Shown in pieces: positions 1 through 12,490 of a stretch of 64,000 nucleotides of DNA. This stretch comes from Argentina anserina (taxonomy: Eukaryota; Streptophyta; Magnoliopsida; Rosales; Rosaceae), in NCBI RefSeq assembly GCF_933775445.1, contig NC_065873.1:16058001-16122000 (forward strand), given 5' to 3'. The notes beneath the pieces are model-generated. The model made no database searches and was not told where the DNA came from. It saw nothing but the letters and a program-made list of their open reading frames with translations. The position numbers and the translations under genes are program-made. Position 1 is the first letter of the stretch. Every line of letters begins with the position of its first letter.

Positions 1-1877
1 TACTTGTGCCTACGCACTTCGCTTCTTTCTAGTTTTGATTCTAGAGAATAATGGTCTCCCCCTCATCTAGGCAGGAGCCAAGACCGAAGCTATGACCCTT
101 ACTAGTCCATCTTTGCGTTTGCCGCCCTTGTTTTGTGGTGCAATGCCACGGGCGCCGACAACACCACAGCGTACGATGGTGCCATCGCCGGCTTCCTTCC
201 CACTGTCAGGGATGGTGCCAACGGTGCTAGGACCAGGTCATATGAAATTCTCTCATATTCTGAGAGTTCCAACCTTACCGGCACATCACAGCATTTATGT
301 GCGATCTCGTCACTTTCGCAATATCGGTAAAGTCATTGAGCATCGAATCTTTGACTTTCTGGAGGTCGATAATGCGTTGCACATTTGCTCACTTTGAGTA
401 GTGCGGGATCTTAATGAGACATAGTGCCACACCACGTCAATTCCTGGCGTTAAAACCAGAATGGGAGCATTCCATATCTCCCCCTAACGACGGGAAATAT
501 GTCTCATCAAAGTGACCGTCTGCTAATATCGCAGGATAGAGATCAACGGTTGTAGATTGGAAATAGCGGACAAGTGTTGGTGATTCATAAATCATAACCA
601 ACCAGAATACTTAATCGTTTCAAGTAGACCCATTGAGATAACTACAATAGAGGCACATAAATAACTTTAACCAAATAGGCGTCAGTGAAAAGAACGTTGG
701 GATCGTATCCAGTGACCATCTGGTACGCACTAAACACTTGGCAAGTTGTGGGTCTGAAACGAATAAGTGTCGCTGCATGCAACATCATTACATATCCCCA
801 TGCAAAAATCGGCAGGTTAGTACCCATAACCAAGTCCGAGCTCTGCTAGATCGTGCGGTGAATGAACATGAGGAATAATATGTTCAACGACGATCCTAGT
901 AGATATGCAAAACGAAATCATCAAAGTCGTGGAGGTGAACTCTCCAATGGTATCCATTCAAATAGATTTGAGAGGATAGGAAGGGTGGTGAGCCCTTAGT
1001 ATGATGATCATAGCTAAAAACTTTAGCGAATGCAGCGTTTCTTGTGGAAAGCAAAGCGACGTGTGACCAACGCGTCGATGCTCTTAACCTATGCCATAAA
1101 AATACCGAAAAATGTCCGTATTCGGTTGGATAGGGTCCACTAATGTCACCTTAAATACTTTGTAAGAATGGAATGTTCTCGGTTGGAGCCTTAGCAAATA
1201 AGGACTTCCTTGAAATCTAGCAAAAGAACAAGCTTAGCAAAATGAGCGATTGGCATCAGAGATTGTCATGGAGGCATTAGAAGACACGGAAGGCATCACA
1301 AGCTCCTGTGAAGGAGGGGATGCCGCCACCGACGGCCTTAATGCCATGGAGCCGCCGAAATAGGCAGGCTCGGCCTCACCGTGCATGGCACGGATAGGCT
1401 CGGCCTCACCGTGTGGAGCATGGGTGAGGTGGTCCTCCAATCGCTTCGTGAACATGAAAAATAGATGATAATGTGAATTTCAAAGAACTCGAATCATCAT
1501 ATCTTGTTCAAAATGACCAAAAAACGATCATGTCAAAACCGAGAAGACAGTAAAACCGAACCCATGATTTAAAGAATCTTGAGTTACATAAAGCTACTGC
1601 TGCAGGCAAGCAAAACGATGTCTACAGGCTAATAAAGCTACTGTCGAAGCTTGAAAAAGATACTGTTAATGAAATCAGACAGATTTATTCCTCTCCATTC
1701 TTAACACAAATATCAAGATGAAAATCCATCATTGGCATGAATGGCCTTTAAAACTTAACAAGGCACGAAGATATACAACATAATCTCCGCACGAGATCCG
1801 TAAAACAACTACCTGCGCCGTAGGACAGTGTGGGTGGTTACGCAATTCGCAAGACACTCGATTTCACGGCGGGACAT
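1..1877 (-). pseudogene. Copia pol relic (protease to integrase)
   Basis: Short stretches on the minus strand match the pol of the intact copy. Positions 642-833 give the integrase C-terminal part (MGTNLP, HAATLIRFRP, FSAYQMVTGY), 1234-1455 give the histidine/proline-rich insert followed by ASPPSQELVMP, and 1810-1877 give the protease start with NCVTTHTVL-like residues. The pol ATG corresponds to 1875-1877. Frameshifts and stops separate these pieces, so it is a relic. The missing C-terminal half is outside the window. Confidence 0.8.
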
Positions 1878-3217
1878 TCTCAAAATGAAGATTAAGAGAG
1901 TCAACGATGTGGTGAACTTCTCTACACAATACGCCGTAGGATATTGTAAGAGAGGGGATGGCAATCCAATCGAATGTATCACATGGCAATAGAACTACAT
2001 TGTTCAACTTAAGAGTTGGAAAAACATGGTATTAGAGCAGTTGAATACCAAACAATTACGGTGGAAAACCTTCCATTTGGTGCGGGTGGTCACCAATAAT
2101 AATAAAATCATTTGAGCTATGAAACGACTTGGAGAAAATCAGAAAATTAACCGGAAAACCATGTCAATATAACTCAAAACCGGGTGAAATTTGGACTGGG
2201 AAAACGTGGCAGCAAGAACTGCTGAAATATGCGGAAAACATGACGAGAAACGACGGAAAAAAAAATCGTCGGAAGCCGGCGGCACCGATTGCCGGAAAAC
2301 TGGCCGGCGGCGGCCGGAGCTGGCCGGTATGGAGGCCGTAACTTCAGGTCCGACAGGGAACGCCGTCCGAAACTGGATAGCGGTGCCGGAAACGCCGGAA
2401 AATGGTCGGAAGGCGGCGAATACGCCGGAAAACGTTCCGGAAATGCCGGAACAGTAACCGGGAAAAACGACGTCAATTTTGACATCCGAGGTCCGTTTTC
2501 CAAATTTTTAAGGTCCAAAATCACAAAGTAGTGCTATTGGGGTCCCATGTAACCCAAAAGCGGCCAATTTAAAAACCACGTGAGTTGCAAACGTTGACCA
2601 TACATGCTAAGCCAAGGCAAATAAAATTCTCACGAGTCAATCTTGTAAACAAGAAATACGAGAAATTTTATAGAATATGCCAATATTTAATACAACACAA
2701 ACAAGCTTCCAATTCCAATAGACGACTTAAGCTAAAGTCGAGCAATAATCATGGCAATGCCAACGTCATACTTGAAAAATAGTAAGCAGAAGACATAGTC
2801 AAAATAGATTGACTAATCAAAAATCTGTAGCAACAAAATCTTGCATATCGGATTGGGCGGAGCCTTAGCCTGAGGCTCAAAAATGTGCTTACTTGAGAAT
2901 GGAAGAATTTTACGTTTCCATCTCCAAAATTCCCTCAAGAAATAGATACAGGTGCCAAAAATGGCATGCGTTTCTTTGATGTGGAGTATGCATCAAGGTC
3001 AACTCTGATAATACAACGTCATAGACGTTCATTAAATCACTTTTAAGTGTGTCCCATAGAATTCGTTATTTTTGGGATCTTTTTGTCAGCAAATAGTGCT
3101 GCATCAGAGTAATGAATCAACTCAAATAAATGAGTACGTAGACCTTGAGATTATCGTTTATAGACATGAGTTTAAGAAAACTCAAACATTCAAATAACAG
3201 TCGCGATGGCGACACAT
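1878..3217 (-). pseudogene. Copia gag relic and gag-pol spacer
   Basis: The minus strand from about 3217 (ATG at 3215-3217) starts like the gag of the intact element and then degenerates. The zinc-knuckle segment is not recognisable, so most of gag has been lost. From about 2600 down to 1900 comes the CCGG-rich spacer that also separates gag and pol at 35236-36200. One minus-strand frame (about 2174-2450) has residues such as FPAFPAP, LSDLK and RPPYRP that also occur in one frame of the other copy. That could reflect simple DNA conservation rather than coding. Confidence 0.65.
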
Positions 3218-3904
3218 CCATAAGAAACGAGGGTTGTATATGTTTCAAATAATCGAAACTATTCAAGTATGTAACCGGAATTAGAAGGTTGTGATGTATA
3301 TGGTCACAAAATAATCGATGCATATCGGCGATTCTCATGATCGCACCCAAAACAGCGGTGTACTCAGGCGACCACACGAAATCGATATCTTCCTTTTTAA
3401 ATAATAACGTGAGTCCCCCAGGACCGTCACACGAAAAACGTCGACCAAGAGGGGAATCATATCCCTCTTTGGTCTCATCGGCGTTATAAGAAAGGCCGGA
3501 AAAGAAGACATGAAAAAGGCTAATAGCGCCCGATAATTTATATATATATCTTCAAAAGCAGCAACTTTAAGAAAAACATACTTGTTGGTCTGCCAAATAG
3601 ACCGCATATAAGTAAATTGCTCTGCAAATCGATCGTCATGCATGAAGTTGCTTGTTGATTTCCTTTTTCGATCTTCGTCCGATGACATAAAAATCTTGGG
3701 AGGATACGATCGAAATCGTATGTAGATGGCAAAAGTATCGTCCATCGCGGCATGAATGTCATCACTATAGTACGATGAGCAATGATTTTTCCTATACGAG
3801 CACGTGAAATATCGTTAGAAATAAAAACGTGCCAATGAACATTTAAATAATGAAATATGAAAAAGGAAAAGGAAAAGGAAAAGAAAATATAGTATGAAGC
3901 CCAA

Positions 3905-4380
3905 ATGTCTATTGTGCCCGGCTGCAGGTGTCGCGAGCGGGGGTGCAGGGGTCGCGAGCGGGGCAGCAGGTGTTGCGAGCGGGGCTACAGGGGCCGCGAG
4001 CGGGGGTGCAGGGGTCGCGAGCGGGGCTACAGGGGTCGCGAGCGAGGCTGCAGTTGCCGCGAGCGTGCGTGCGGGGCTGCATGCGGGGGCTGCAGGGGCG
4101 CATGCAGGGGCAGCGTGCAGGGCTGCGTGCGTGCGTGCAGGGTCAGCGAGCGGGGCTGCATGTGGCTGCGATGCGGGGGCTGCAGGGCTGCATGCAGGGG
4201 TGATGCAGGGGAAGTGTGCAGGGCTGCGTGCGGGGCTGCGTGCGTGGGTGCAGGGGCAGCGAGCAGGGCATGCGTACAGGGCAGCAAGGCAGAAGTTGCA
4301 GGGGCAGCAAGGCTGGCTGCGCGCAGGGATGCGGGGCTGCGGGGGTAGCAGCGGGGGGGGGGGGGGGGGGGGCTGCAACA
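3905..4380. repeat. GC-rich tandem repeat in Copia leader, with G20 run
   Basis: About 475 bp of imperfect repeats with units such as GCGAGCGGGGCTGCAGGGG, ending in an uninterrupted run of 20 G at 4353-4372. It lies between the LTR and the gag relic on the minus strand, the same place as the CCGCTCGC repeats at 33600-33715 in the intact copy. Several frames on both strands stay open only because stop codons are rare in such GC-rich repeats. These are not believable genes. Confidence 0.85.
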
Positions 4381-4508
4381 ACGGTGAGCAGGGGCTGCGC
4401 CGACGAGGAGATGCCGGAGGCCGGAGATGACGGCGGCTGGCGGTGGAGAAGAGAAAAAAATTCTAGGGCTCTAAAAGTTAAGGGTTTTAGGGCAACGTGC
4501 TGATAACG

Positions 4509-4692
4509 TGTTTCAGGATGAAATACTTGTGTATTATTGAATGATATGGGGGCCTATATATAGGCATTACAAAACCACAATCCCGTAGGATTCGGAGTCC
4601 TAATCTATTACGGAGATGCTAATCTATCTCCTAACAGGAAACCTATTAGGCTAAGACACACATAAGGGTAGAATAATAATTCTCCCGGAACA
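4509..4692 (-). repeat. Copia family A LTR
   Basis: 184 bp that on the minus strand starts TGTTCCGGGAGAATTATTAT and ends CTGAAACA, matching the 185-bp LTRs at 33267 and 40375. It includes the GCCTATATATAGGC TATA-box palindrome and the ATTCAATAA stretch. It is the 5' LTR of the decayed element on its left. Confidence 0.9.
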
Positions 4693-6155
4693 CATTTCTA
4701 TTTTTAGAGTCTCAAACAAGGTAATTCATGAAAAAGAATTATAATTTTTCATCATTCATTAAATTGCATCTTCATACATTCTCAACAAAGAAATGTTCAT
4801 TTTCTTCAAACAATTAATTCATCATTTTCTCTTATATATATATTCTTCATGTTGTTTATCATTTTATGGTTAAAGAATTTGAAAAAGAATAATTACAATC
4901 TATAATGATTCGTAAGAACAAACAAGAATCGATATAAACATTTATACGATGTTAATATATATATATATTAACATACTAATCACTGTACAAAATAGCCTTA
5001 TATATCCAAATAATGATGTATTTTGTGTTTTTATTTTAAGGGTATTTTAGGTTTTTTTATGTTGTGTATTTAATAAAATATTAGAATGAGAATTGAATTA
5101 AGTGGTATACTAAGTATGAGTGTGTATTAAGAGATATTGAGTGTGTATTTAAAATCTCTCAAAATAATTAACACGAGAAAATCGTTATACTATATATACT
5201 TACATGAGTTTTGTTTTTTTTAAGATAGATGATAATATCATGTATTAAAATATAGGAAAATTAAACGCTTATTTTAGGACTTTAATAAAATTTAACAAAT
5301 GCTAAGCAAAACATAGATAATAAACTCTACGTGTCTCTATGTCGGCAAACCATGACAGGATTCCAAAAGAAGCAAAGAAACTAAAGGGCCTTAAAACTGT
5401 AAGACTATTATAGATGACTTCCATACTATGGCCCAAACAGCCCCGAAACTATTATATTGCACATACTAAACATTTATACTTCACTAAACATTTATACTTC
5501 ATATGGAAACTATCATGCTAGTACCTCATTAACATTAACAGTGATTCTTCAAGATACAGAATTACTCTTTCCAACGTAACCCTTATCCCTAAGGTTTTAT
5601 ATCCAACCCCACATTACCTCTCCATTACTAACGGTATGGTCGTTAGTTTTTGGACATGTAAATTTGCACGCTCAATGTCTACCTTATATATAAATCACAC
5701 ATGTCTTTTTTTTTTTTTTTTAACTTTGGTCTAATCAAAAGTTAACAATTATAAATTTATCATATTAAATCATAATTCTTCTGATTTCAACCATAATTTA
5801 ATCTCTAAAAATCAAAATAAAAAAGATCAACCATAAATCATCTAAGTTCAAAATAAAAAATGAACCCACATGCATCGGTAGAACTCTTCTCCTCCATGTT
5901 CAAAATATAAATTTTAAACCCCAACGTACTCATCCTAAACCTATAACCTTAATAACATACTCCCACCACCCAAGTCACCCCAACCTCAAATTCTCAATGT
6001 AACCTAAAGATCAACACCCTCACCAGGTCAAATTTAAATCAGAAGAAATTATTATAACACTCCATCTTCAATTCTCAATTGGGGTAGAGGAGCTCGATCA
6101 TGTTTATTCTGCAAAATATTGTTCATGCACAGACTATACAAATCTTTATATCTAT
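4693..6155. other. AT-rich intergenic DNA, no gene seen
   Basis: About 1.46 kb of AT-rich sequence with poly(T) at 5708-5722 and no open frame resembling a known protein. No element ends with target duplications were found here. Confidence 0.5.
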
Positions 6156-6723
6156 TGTTGGAGAAGAAATATCTCACATCTAAGAAGTGACAAATAAAAT
6201 AGAGATTATAAGTGGGTGAATATTACCAAATTGTATCGAGACTTTTTGTGATTAAAACTCAACACCTGTGAGGTGGCTAAGTTGGGACAGTATCGGTACA
6301 GTTGGTCCACGGGCCACGCTTTGTCAATGTTTAACATAATATCAGAGCGGGTCCCTCTCCAATCGCGCCTCCAATCTGTCATGGGTCCGAGTTGGGTGCC
6401 ATTATCATGTCATCGGAGGGTTTCCGATTGGATGATCACTAAGTGTCGTTGGTTACTGGATCTTAGTTTATTTCGTCCCAGTATGTGGGATGTTAATCTG
6501 TCACGTGCAGACCTAAAAAATTAGGTTGCACGTGAGGGGACGTGTTGGAGAGGAGATATCACACATCTAAGAAGTGACAAATAAAATAGAGATTATAAGT
6601 GAGTGAATAATACCCAATTATATCGAGATATTTTGTAATTAAAATCCAACACCTGTGAGGTGACTAAGTTGGGACAATATCAGTATAATTGATCCATGTG
6701 CCACGCTTTGTCGCTGTTTAACA
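6156..6723 (+). mobile_element. TRIM retrotransposon, copy A
   Basis: A 568-bp miniature LTR element. Two 181-bp direct repeats (6156-6336 and 6543-6723) start TGTTGGAGA and end TTTAACA. Directly after the first comes ATATCAGAGCGGGTCC, a near-match to the primer-binding site complementary to initiator methionine tRNA (TGGTATCAGAGC). A purine-rich tract GTGAGGGGACG stands before the second repeat. Flanks are TCTAT and TATAT, a one-mismatch target duplication. There is no coding capacity. A reverse-strand relative lies at 57263-57809. The LTR carries no 5S rRNA motif, so it does not look like Cassandra. Confidence 0.85.
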
Positions 6724-7435
6724 TATATATCCCAACAAAGACCGTACCCTTCCCTGAAACCATGTCTATATATGACTACTAATTCGTGTTAATTACCACA
6801 TCCTACCTCAACCTCAACTCCACCTCAATAAAAAAAAAACCAATTAAACAGCCCTCAGCAGCTTACACTTCAATTCGTTGAGAATGAAAGACGGGTCACC
6901 GGTGAAGATGTTGCTGGTACATTGATGAGGAGGAGGGAAGAATCCACGACTATTCATATGGGTTTTACTTAGGCTTATTTTTATAGATAATTGAGTTATA
7001 ATTAAAATCAGAAAAAATATTATTTTGTTTAAATTGTTAACAGGTGTTGAACGGTTGAACCCTAGTTAAACAATTAGACACATGTCATTGATTTTTATGG
7101 TGAGCACATGGTGGGCAAACTCAGGTAGTGCAACAAATTTGCTTCCTCTCTAATATACAATATATGTTGGTTTATTTTGTAAGATAATTGTGATAAATGA
7201 AGCATATTTCTTCACTTTGTTATGGAATGAGGTGTTATTTAAGTTTTTACAAATTTGTTAGTAAATTGGCTTGTAGTAAATTAGCTTGTTTGAAGCAATT
7301 TCTTGATTTACTATGCATGAATTTTTACAGGTTTTGGTTACCTACGAACCTAATTTTGGAGGGAGTTCAATGACTCACTAAAACACAATTGTTACTTGGC
7401 ATTGGTGTAACCTGTAACAGCGGAGATGAAAGGAC
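6724..7435. other. Intergenic, no gene seen
   Basis: Non-coding AT-rich sequence between the TRIM and the repeat pair that starts near 7436. No recognisable protein or RNA gene. Confidence 0.45.
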
Positions 7436-8300
7436 AAACTTAACCCCCCTCGAAATATTACCCGCAATACCGTTAGGTAGAGACGTAGTGTACTAATTGG
7501 AATTGAGTCGAGAATTAGTTCATACATGTAAGGTATGAATATTTAAAATGAGTATTAGTTCGACGGTGTCGTTTAGTAAATTTTCCTTTTCTTCTTTAGA
7601 TGATGAAAAGAACAAGCAAGCTAAAAAAAACCATATCTGTCTAATCCCTCCCTATCTGCTGACTATTTTAATTAACTTTTAATCCCTCTCATATGAAATT
7701 CATGCCCCTTTATATAAGAAAGATTATTACTCATCTTTAGCTTTAATTTTCTTATAAGACTTAGATTTTAGACTCCTATCTAAGTATGGAATGGGAGAAT
7801 CTTGAAATATCTCATGTATGGATCAATGTACTATCTGCATCTTCATCTGAATCATTGACCTTGATGTATTGAAATTGAATGAAATTTGCAACACAACTTG
7901 AATTCTTCATAAATGCTAGTGAACCCAAGCAGATTTCAGCTATGACCTCTCGTCACTCAAACTATTATAACTCACTCTCAGAGTATCGAAATCAAGATCC
8001 GTAAAATCCTACAGAAAATAGACATCCGTATCTTTCTAATGGTATAAAGGTCATGCTGATTCAATCTGGAACTCTCACAGTAGCTCGGCAAAGTTGAACG
8101 CTCTGCACATGCAGATTCTGACAATGAAGAACATAATCACTAGTTAATCTTTATTAGCTCATTTTAGCCTATTTTCTTCTCTCTTTGACATAAACCTAGA
8201 AACACACTAAAATAACATAAATCAATCATATATTAGAGAACTAAACAAAGAAACTAAGGATATGATGCATATAATTATAGGATAATACGAGCACACCAAA
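7436..8300 (+). repeat. Repeat blocks X and Y, left copies
   Basis: Block X (7436-7670) recurs at 9968-10167 and resumes at 11521-11575. Block Y (7686-8300) recurs at 9346-9970, for example the shared GCATCTTCATCTGAATCATT and AGATTTCAGCT. The order is X-Y here but Y-X in the second copy. The pair could be LTR-like repeats of a non-autonomous element plus a duplicated flank, or a rearranged tandem duplication. No TG/CA ends or target duplications could be fixed. Confidence 0.7.
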
Positions 8301-9345
8301 TACTCGAAATGTTGATATGTTAATTGTGTTGGAAAGTAGACTCACAGAGGTTTCTGGTGATATGTAATAAGGCTACAAAAACTTCCAGAAAGATGTCCAA
8401 AACCTTTTTGTGAAAGACAAGTACAGAACCTGCAATGAAAAATAAGATGAAAAAAAAATCAAGTTAGAAAAAGAAAAATAAAAACAATCAAACTAGAATT
8501 AAATCAATCATCAATCCCTGACAATGACCCTAAAAACTTGTTGTAAAATTTTAATTAAAACTTGCAATCGCATGAATCGTCGTTAGTAGTGTGCAAGTAT
8601 GAGGTCGTTCCAACTAGGGATTGAGAATCGATTTAATCCTAACTTAATTGATCTAAACTAAGATCATAGATTTTAAATTTTCAAATAACAAATTATAAAG
8701 GAAACAAACAAGATAGAACCTAGAGTATCATAATCAACCACTAACAATTCTATTTATGTATCAATGCAACTAATGGATTCTTTTGTATCTCTAGATGACA
8801 ATTCCCGTATCTAAGTCCAGGTACGACACTTATACCATAATTTTTCTCAAGTGTATGATACTTTCCAGGTACAGCAGGGATCGTATATCCTAGCATGAAG
8901 TCTATCCATGTACGATATAAATTTAACGTGAATGACTCATTACGTTATAGAAAAAAAGAGAACCATGCAAACTATTACTTCAGATACGACAATAATGTAA
9001 TTCACAACTCTTAATCACAAGAAGCTAAGTTGAATTATATTGCAGGTACGCCTCAAATTCATCTTCTAATTACTAGATGCAAAACCCTAAGGTGATCAAT
9101 CAAAGAACTTAAACATAAAACATCAATTCAAATAGTGACTAAAAATTCATCATAAAAAAACTATAAATCCATCAATTAAACATCAAACTACAATAACAAT
9201 TATGATAGGACATTATCCTAACTCTAGAAAAAGGTTAATACAAACTATAACTAAGAAAAACATAACAAAAGACATAAAAGAATGGAATGGTGAAGATGAA
9301 TTGATGGTCTCTGCTCCTTTGGCGTCAACATTGTGCTCTGGAGAC
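8301..9345. other. Segment between the Y repeats
   Basis: About 1.05 kb of AT-rich sequence with no convincing coding frame. If Y and its partner are LTRs this would be the internal region of a non-autonomous retroelement. No primer-binding site matching a plant tRNA was recognised next to the left Y. Confidence 0.4.
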
Positions 9346-10167
9346 CTCATCTCATATAAAATTCGTGCTCCCTTATATAGGGAAGATTATTGCTCATCTT
9401 TGACTTCAGTTTCCTTGTAAGACTTGGATTCTAGACTCCTATCTAAGTATGGAATGAGAGAAGCTTGAAATATCTCATGTAAAAGTAGGAATTCATGTAT
9501 TATCTGCATCTTCATCTGAATCATTAACCTCGATGTATTGAAAATGAATGAACTTTGCAACACAAATTGAATTCTCCATGAATGCTAGTGAAGCCGAGCA
9601 GATTTCAGCTCAGACATCTTGTCACTCAAACTATCATAACTTCCTCTCATAGTATTCAAATATATATCCGTAAAATCCTACAGAAAATAGACATCTGTAT
9701 CTTTCCAATGGTATAAGGCTCATGGTCTGATTCAATTTGTAACTCTCACAGTAGTTCGGAAAAATTGAACGTTATGCACATGCAGATTCTGTCAATGAAG
9801 AACATAATTGCCATTTAATCTTTATTATCTCATTTTAGCCTATTTTCTTCTCTCTTTGACACAAACCTAGAAACACAATAAAATAACATAAATCGATCAT
9901 AAATTAGAGAATTAAACAAATAAACTAAGGATATGAGCATATAATTATAGGATAATATGAGCACATCAAAACTTAACCCCCCTCGAAATATTACCCGCAA
10001 TACCGTCAGTCAGAGACGTAGTGTACTTATTGAAAATTGAGTCGAGAATTAGTTCATACATGTAAGGTATGAATATTTACAATAATTATTAGTTTGAGAG
10101 TGCCGTTTAGTAAATTTTCATTTTTTTCTTTAGATGATGAAAAGAACAAGCAAGCTAACAAAAAAAC
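9346..10167 (+). repeat. Repeat blocks Y and X, right copies
   Basis: Second copies of Y (9346-9970) and of X (9968-10167, interrupted). Sequence such as CCCCCCTCGAAATATTACCC in X and TAGGATAATATGAGCACATC in Y aligns with the left copies with scattered substitutions. X stops at 10167 where a TIR element begins, and picks up again at 11521-11575. Confidence 0.7.
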
Positions 10168-10331
10168 ATTAGTGATACACTCATTTTTCAAGCACTCTTT
10201 TAAGTTGAACCCACACTCAACTTTTTTGTTCAATCCACACCCAATACTTCTTGCAACATTCCTAATAGATTTTTCTAAAATAATTAACATAATTCAATTT
10301 TTTATAGTTTACCTTTTTGCCCTTCTAGTTG

Positions 10332-10362
<31 letters not shown>

Positions 10363-11520
10363 TATGCAATTAATAGCTATCATAATTTCTGAAATGCAAT
10401 AATCTAATTATTATATCAAACATTAATGTACGCATAAATTTTGTGTTGACTTGTTGAATTAATCGGAAGAAATTTATGTCACAGAATAGTCAAATGAATG
10501 ACAAAATGCAATTTTAATTGTCTTAATTAAAGCAATTGAAAGTCCTATTGTTATTATGTATATTCTAGCATACTTTTCTCTACAATTTATAACACAGTTT
10601 TCTTTCTTGGGCGTATCCGCCTATATAACTTTCCTCTTCTTAAGGTATGTTAGATTTTTTTTAACTCCTCGACAACAGGTATAAACAGTAGACATAGTTC
10701 GTATCTCATAGATATATCCTTCCTCTAGAATATGACGAACACCACACACACCCCAACCTATATGAGAGGAACACTACACTCATTTCAATAACAACTTGAT
10801 ACAAAAACATTACTTATTTCGCATGAAAAAAAATCACTACATGCGCATAATTAAATTACCTATCAAACAAACCCAACATCTTACCACAAATGTAAAAGAT
10901 TCGAATTCATAGGTAATACAAACCTAACAAATAGGATCCAATCTAAAGCATACCATACCTACCTATTCATACATATGGCTAAGAAGACACACCACATATG
11001 CAGACCACAATACAAACATATAATTTTATACCTAACTATCAGGTCCAAAGTAATACATACCAGAATAAGAAGAAGCATAAATTGTCAACGATGCAATGCA
11101 ACCCATTACCCTCTGATTAACTGATCCATGCATTTACATGAATAATAAAACAACAAATATATATCATGATAAAACCTGACAATTTTAAAATTACAATCCC
11201 TTTGTATTGATTTCTATTGTTTCGATCATGGATGAGATTTGCATCAATATCAGATGCTACAATAAAGGACTCAATTTTGTATCAATTGATTAATGAACGA
11301 GTTTCCAAACGCAGAAGCTTCAATCAAGATGAATCATGGATCTGGAGTTTGTATTGGTGTGGCATGTTTAGTAAATATCTACAACATAAAGTTCTATTAT
11401 TTAAATATGAAATATATTATTTTAATTAAAAATCAATCTAATAAATAGGTTTGGGTGTAATTTAAACTTGTGGGTTTAATCTAAAAGAGGTAGACATTTT
11501 TGGGTGTATATCTAAATCCC
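10168..11520. mobile_element. Non-autonomous TIR element inserted in block X
   Basis: Comparison with the uninterrupted X at 7436-7670 shows about 1.35 kb of extra DNA here. The ends are diverged inverted repeats: left TTAGTGATACACTCATTT and right, reverse complemented, TTAGATATACACCCAAAA. The similarity continues inwards for about 70 bp. The interior is AT-rich, with a TA microsatellite at 10347-10365 and no transposase-like frame. The flanks are A-rich, so the target duplication cannot be read with certainty. Confidence 0.65.
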
Positions 11521-11575
11521 CACAAAAAAAAAAACCCATCTCTGTCTAATCCCTCCCTATCTGCTGACTATATAT

Positions 11576-12408
11576 TTTTTTTCTGGGAGAAATGAAGAGA
11601 TCAGTTATACTATACGTACCATGCGTGCTAGAACATAACTCATTTCTTGATCTTGAGTCTTGACCTCCTCAAACTACACCCTTGATCATATGTATTTCTT
11701 GACTTAATAAAGATGATAATTAAAATAAAATGTTAGTCATATTCATATATAGTTTAAACCTGAACAGATAGCTTCAACAGATTGAAAGATTCATCAGCAC
11801 GTCTGCCAGTGCTTATGGAACTAATCAATTATATGTCCACCACTGCACCACAGTTAGATAAATCATCTATAAGATTTATTCAGAGTTATGGACCAACTAA
11901 AGAATGAAGGACACATTCACTTATTGGCAAACTCAGAAGTCATGCACACAACATTTGGCAACCTCTAAACTCCAGATAAGAGCAACGAATACCTACAAAC
12001 AACATTACAGTTCTATTGCTCTGATTGTATTATATAATACAAAAAAACATAGGGAAAAAATAATTCCCAACTATGTGAGTGGCTCTTATATTCTTTCTAT
12101 TATCGAAGACGTAACAACAAGTCCTGTTGTACCACAAGAAAAAATATACAAATGTGGGAAACCTCATTATTCATTCACCAACAGCTTCACACGCAATTTG
12201 CAAGATTAATCATTGTAGATTCAGCTCAACAGAAATTAGGGATGTGATGAGCTTATGCAGAGATTTTGGTGTTTGTAGGACCAGAGGTTCGCGGTGCAAG
12301 AGACTACGAGAGAGATGAATAAGTTCATTAATAGGAGCTCAATATGTTGTTATCTTAGTAAGAACAAAGAAAGCATGAACAAAACATTGTTTGAATTTGT
12401 AAGTGTCA
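11576..12408. other. Intergenic, no gene seen
   Basis: Sequence between the repeat block and the 3' flank of HMGR copy 1. Short open frames exist but none resembles a known protein. Confidence 0.4.
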
Positions 12409-12490
12409 ATTTACTCAAATGTTTCTGAAGAAATTTACAGAAGAATCAGTATACAAAAAAAATGTTGAGCTCTAATGATTTCAAGCTCTC
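12409..12490 (-). other. 3' flank shared by HMGR copies
   Basis: Downstream of copy 1 on the minus strand, the sequence TTTCTGAAGAAATTTACA at 12422-12439 followed by an ATCA-TATACAAAAAA stretch recurs downstream of copy 3 (42411-42448), and in looser form downstream of copy 2 (24745-24770). This supports copying of the locus as DNA, including its 3' untranslated region. Confidence 0.6.

Larger units (their letters stand above)
1..4692 (-). mobile_element. Decayed Copia retrotransposon (family A), cut by window edge
   Basis: This is the reverse-strand relative of the nearly intact Copia element at 33267-40559. Going leftwards from position 4692 it has one LTR, a GC-rich leader, an intron-like leader segment, a shrunken gag relic, a CCGG-rich spacer and then pol, which stops in the integrase-RT linker at the window edge. 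Each block aligns by eye with its counterpart; for example 3285-3385 is the reverse complement of about 34015-34120, and 2470-2600 matches 35455-35575. Frames are broken throughout and gag has lost most of its length, so it cannot encode working proteins. The RT and RNase H part and the second LTR, if present, lie to the left of the window. Confidence 0.85.

Noticed and set aside
3815..4503. Several long open frames on both strands in the GC-rich block
   Set aside because: Frames are open in many phases at once because the repeats rarely form stop codons; the products are low-complexity and the block is a Copia leader.
6156..6723. Cassandra-type TRIM
   Set aside because: No 5S rRNA-like promoter in the terminal repeats.
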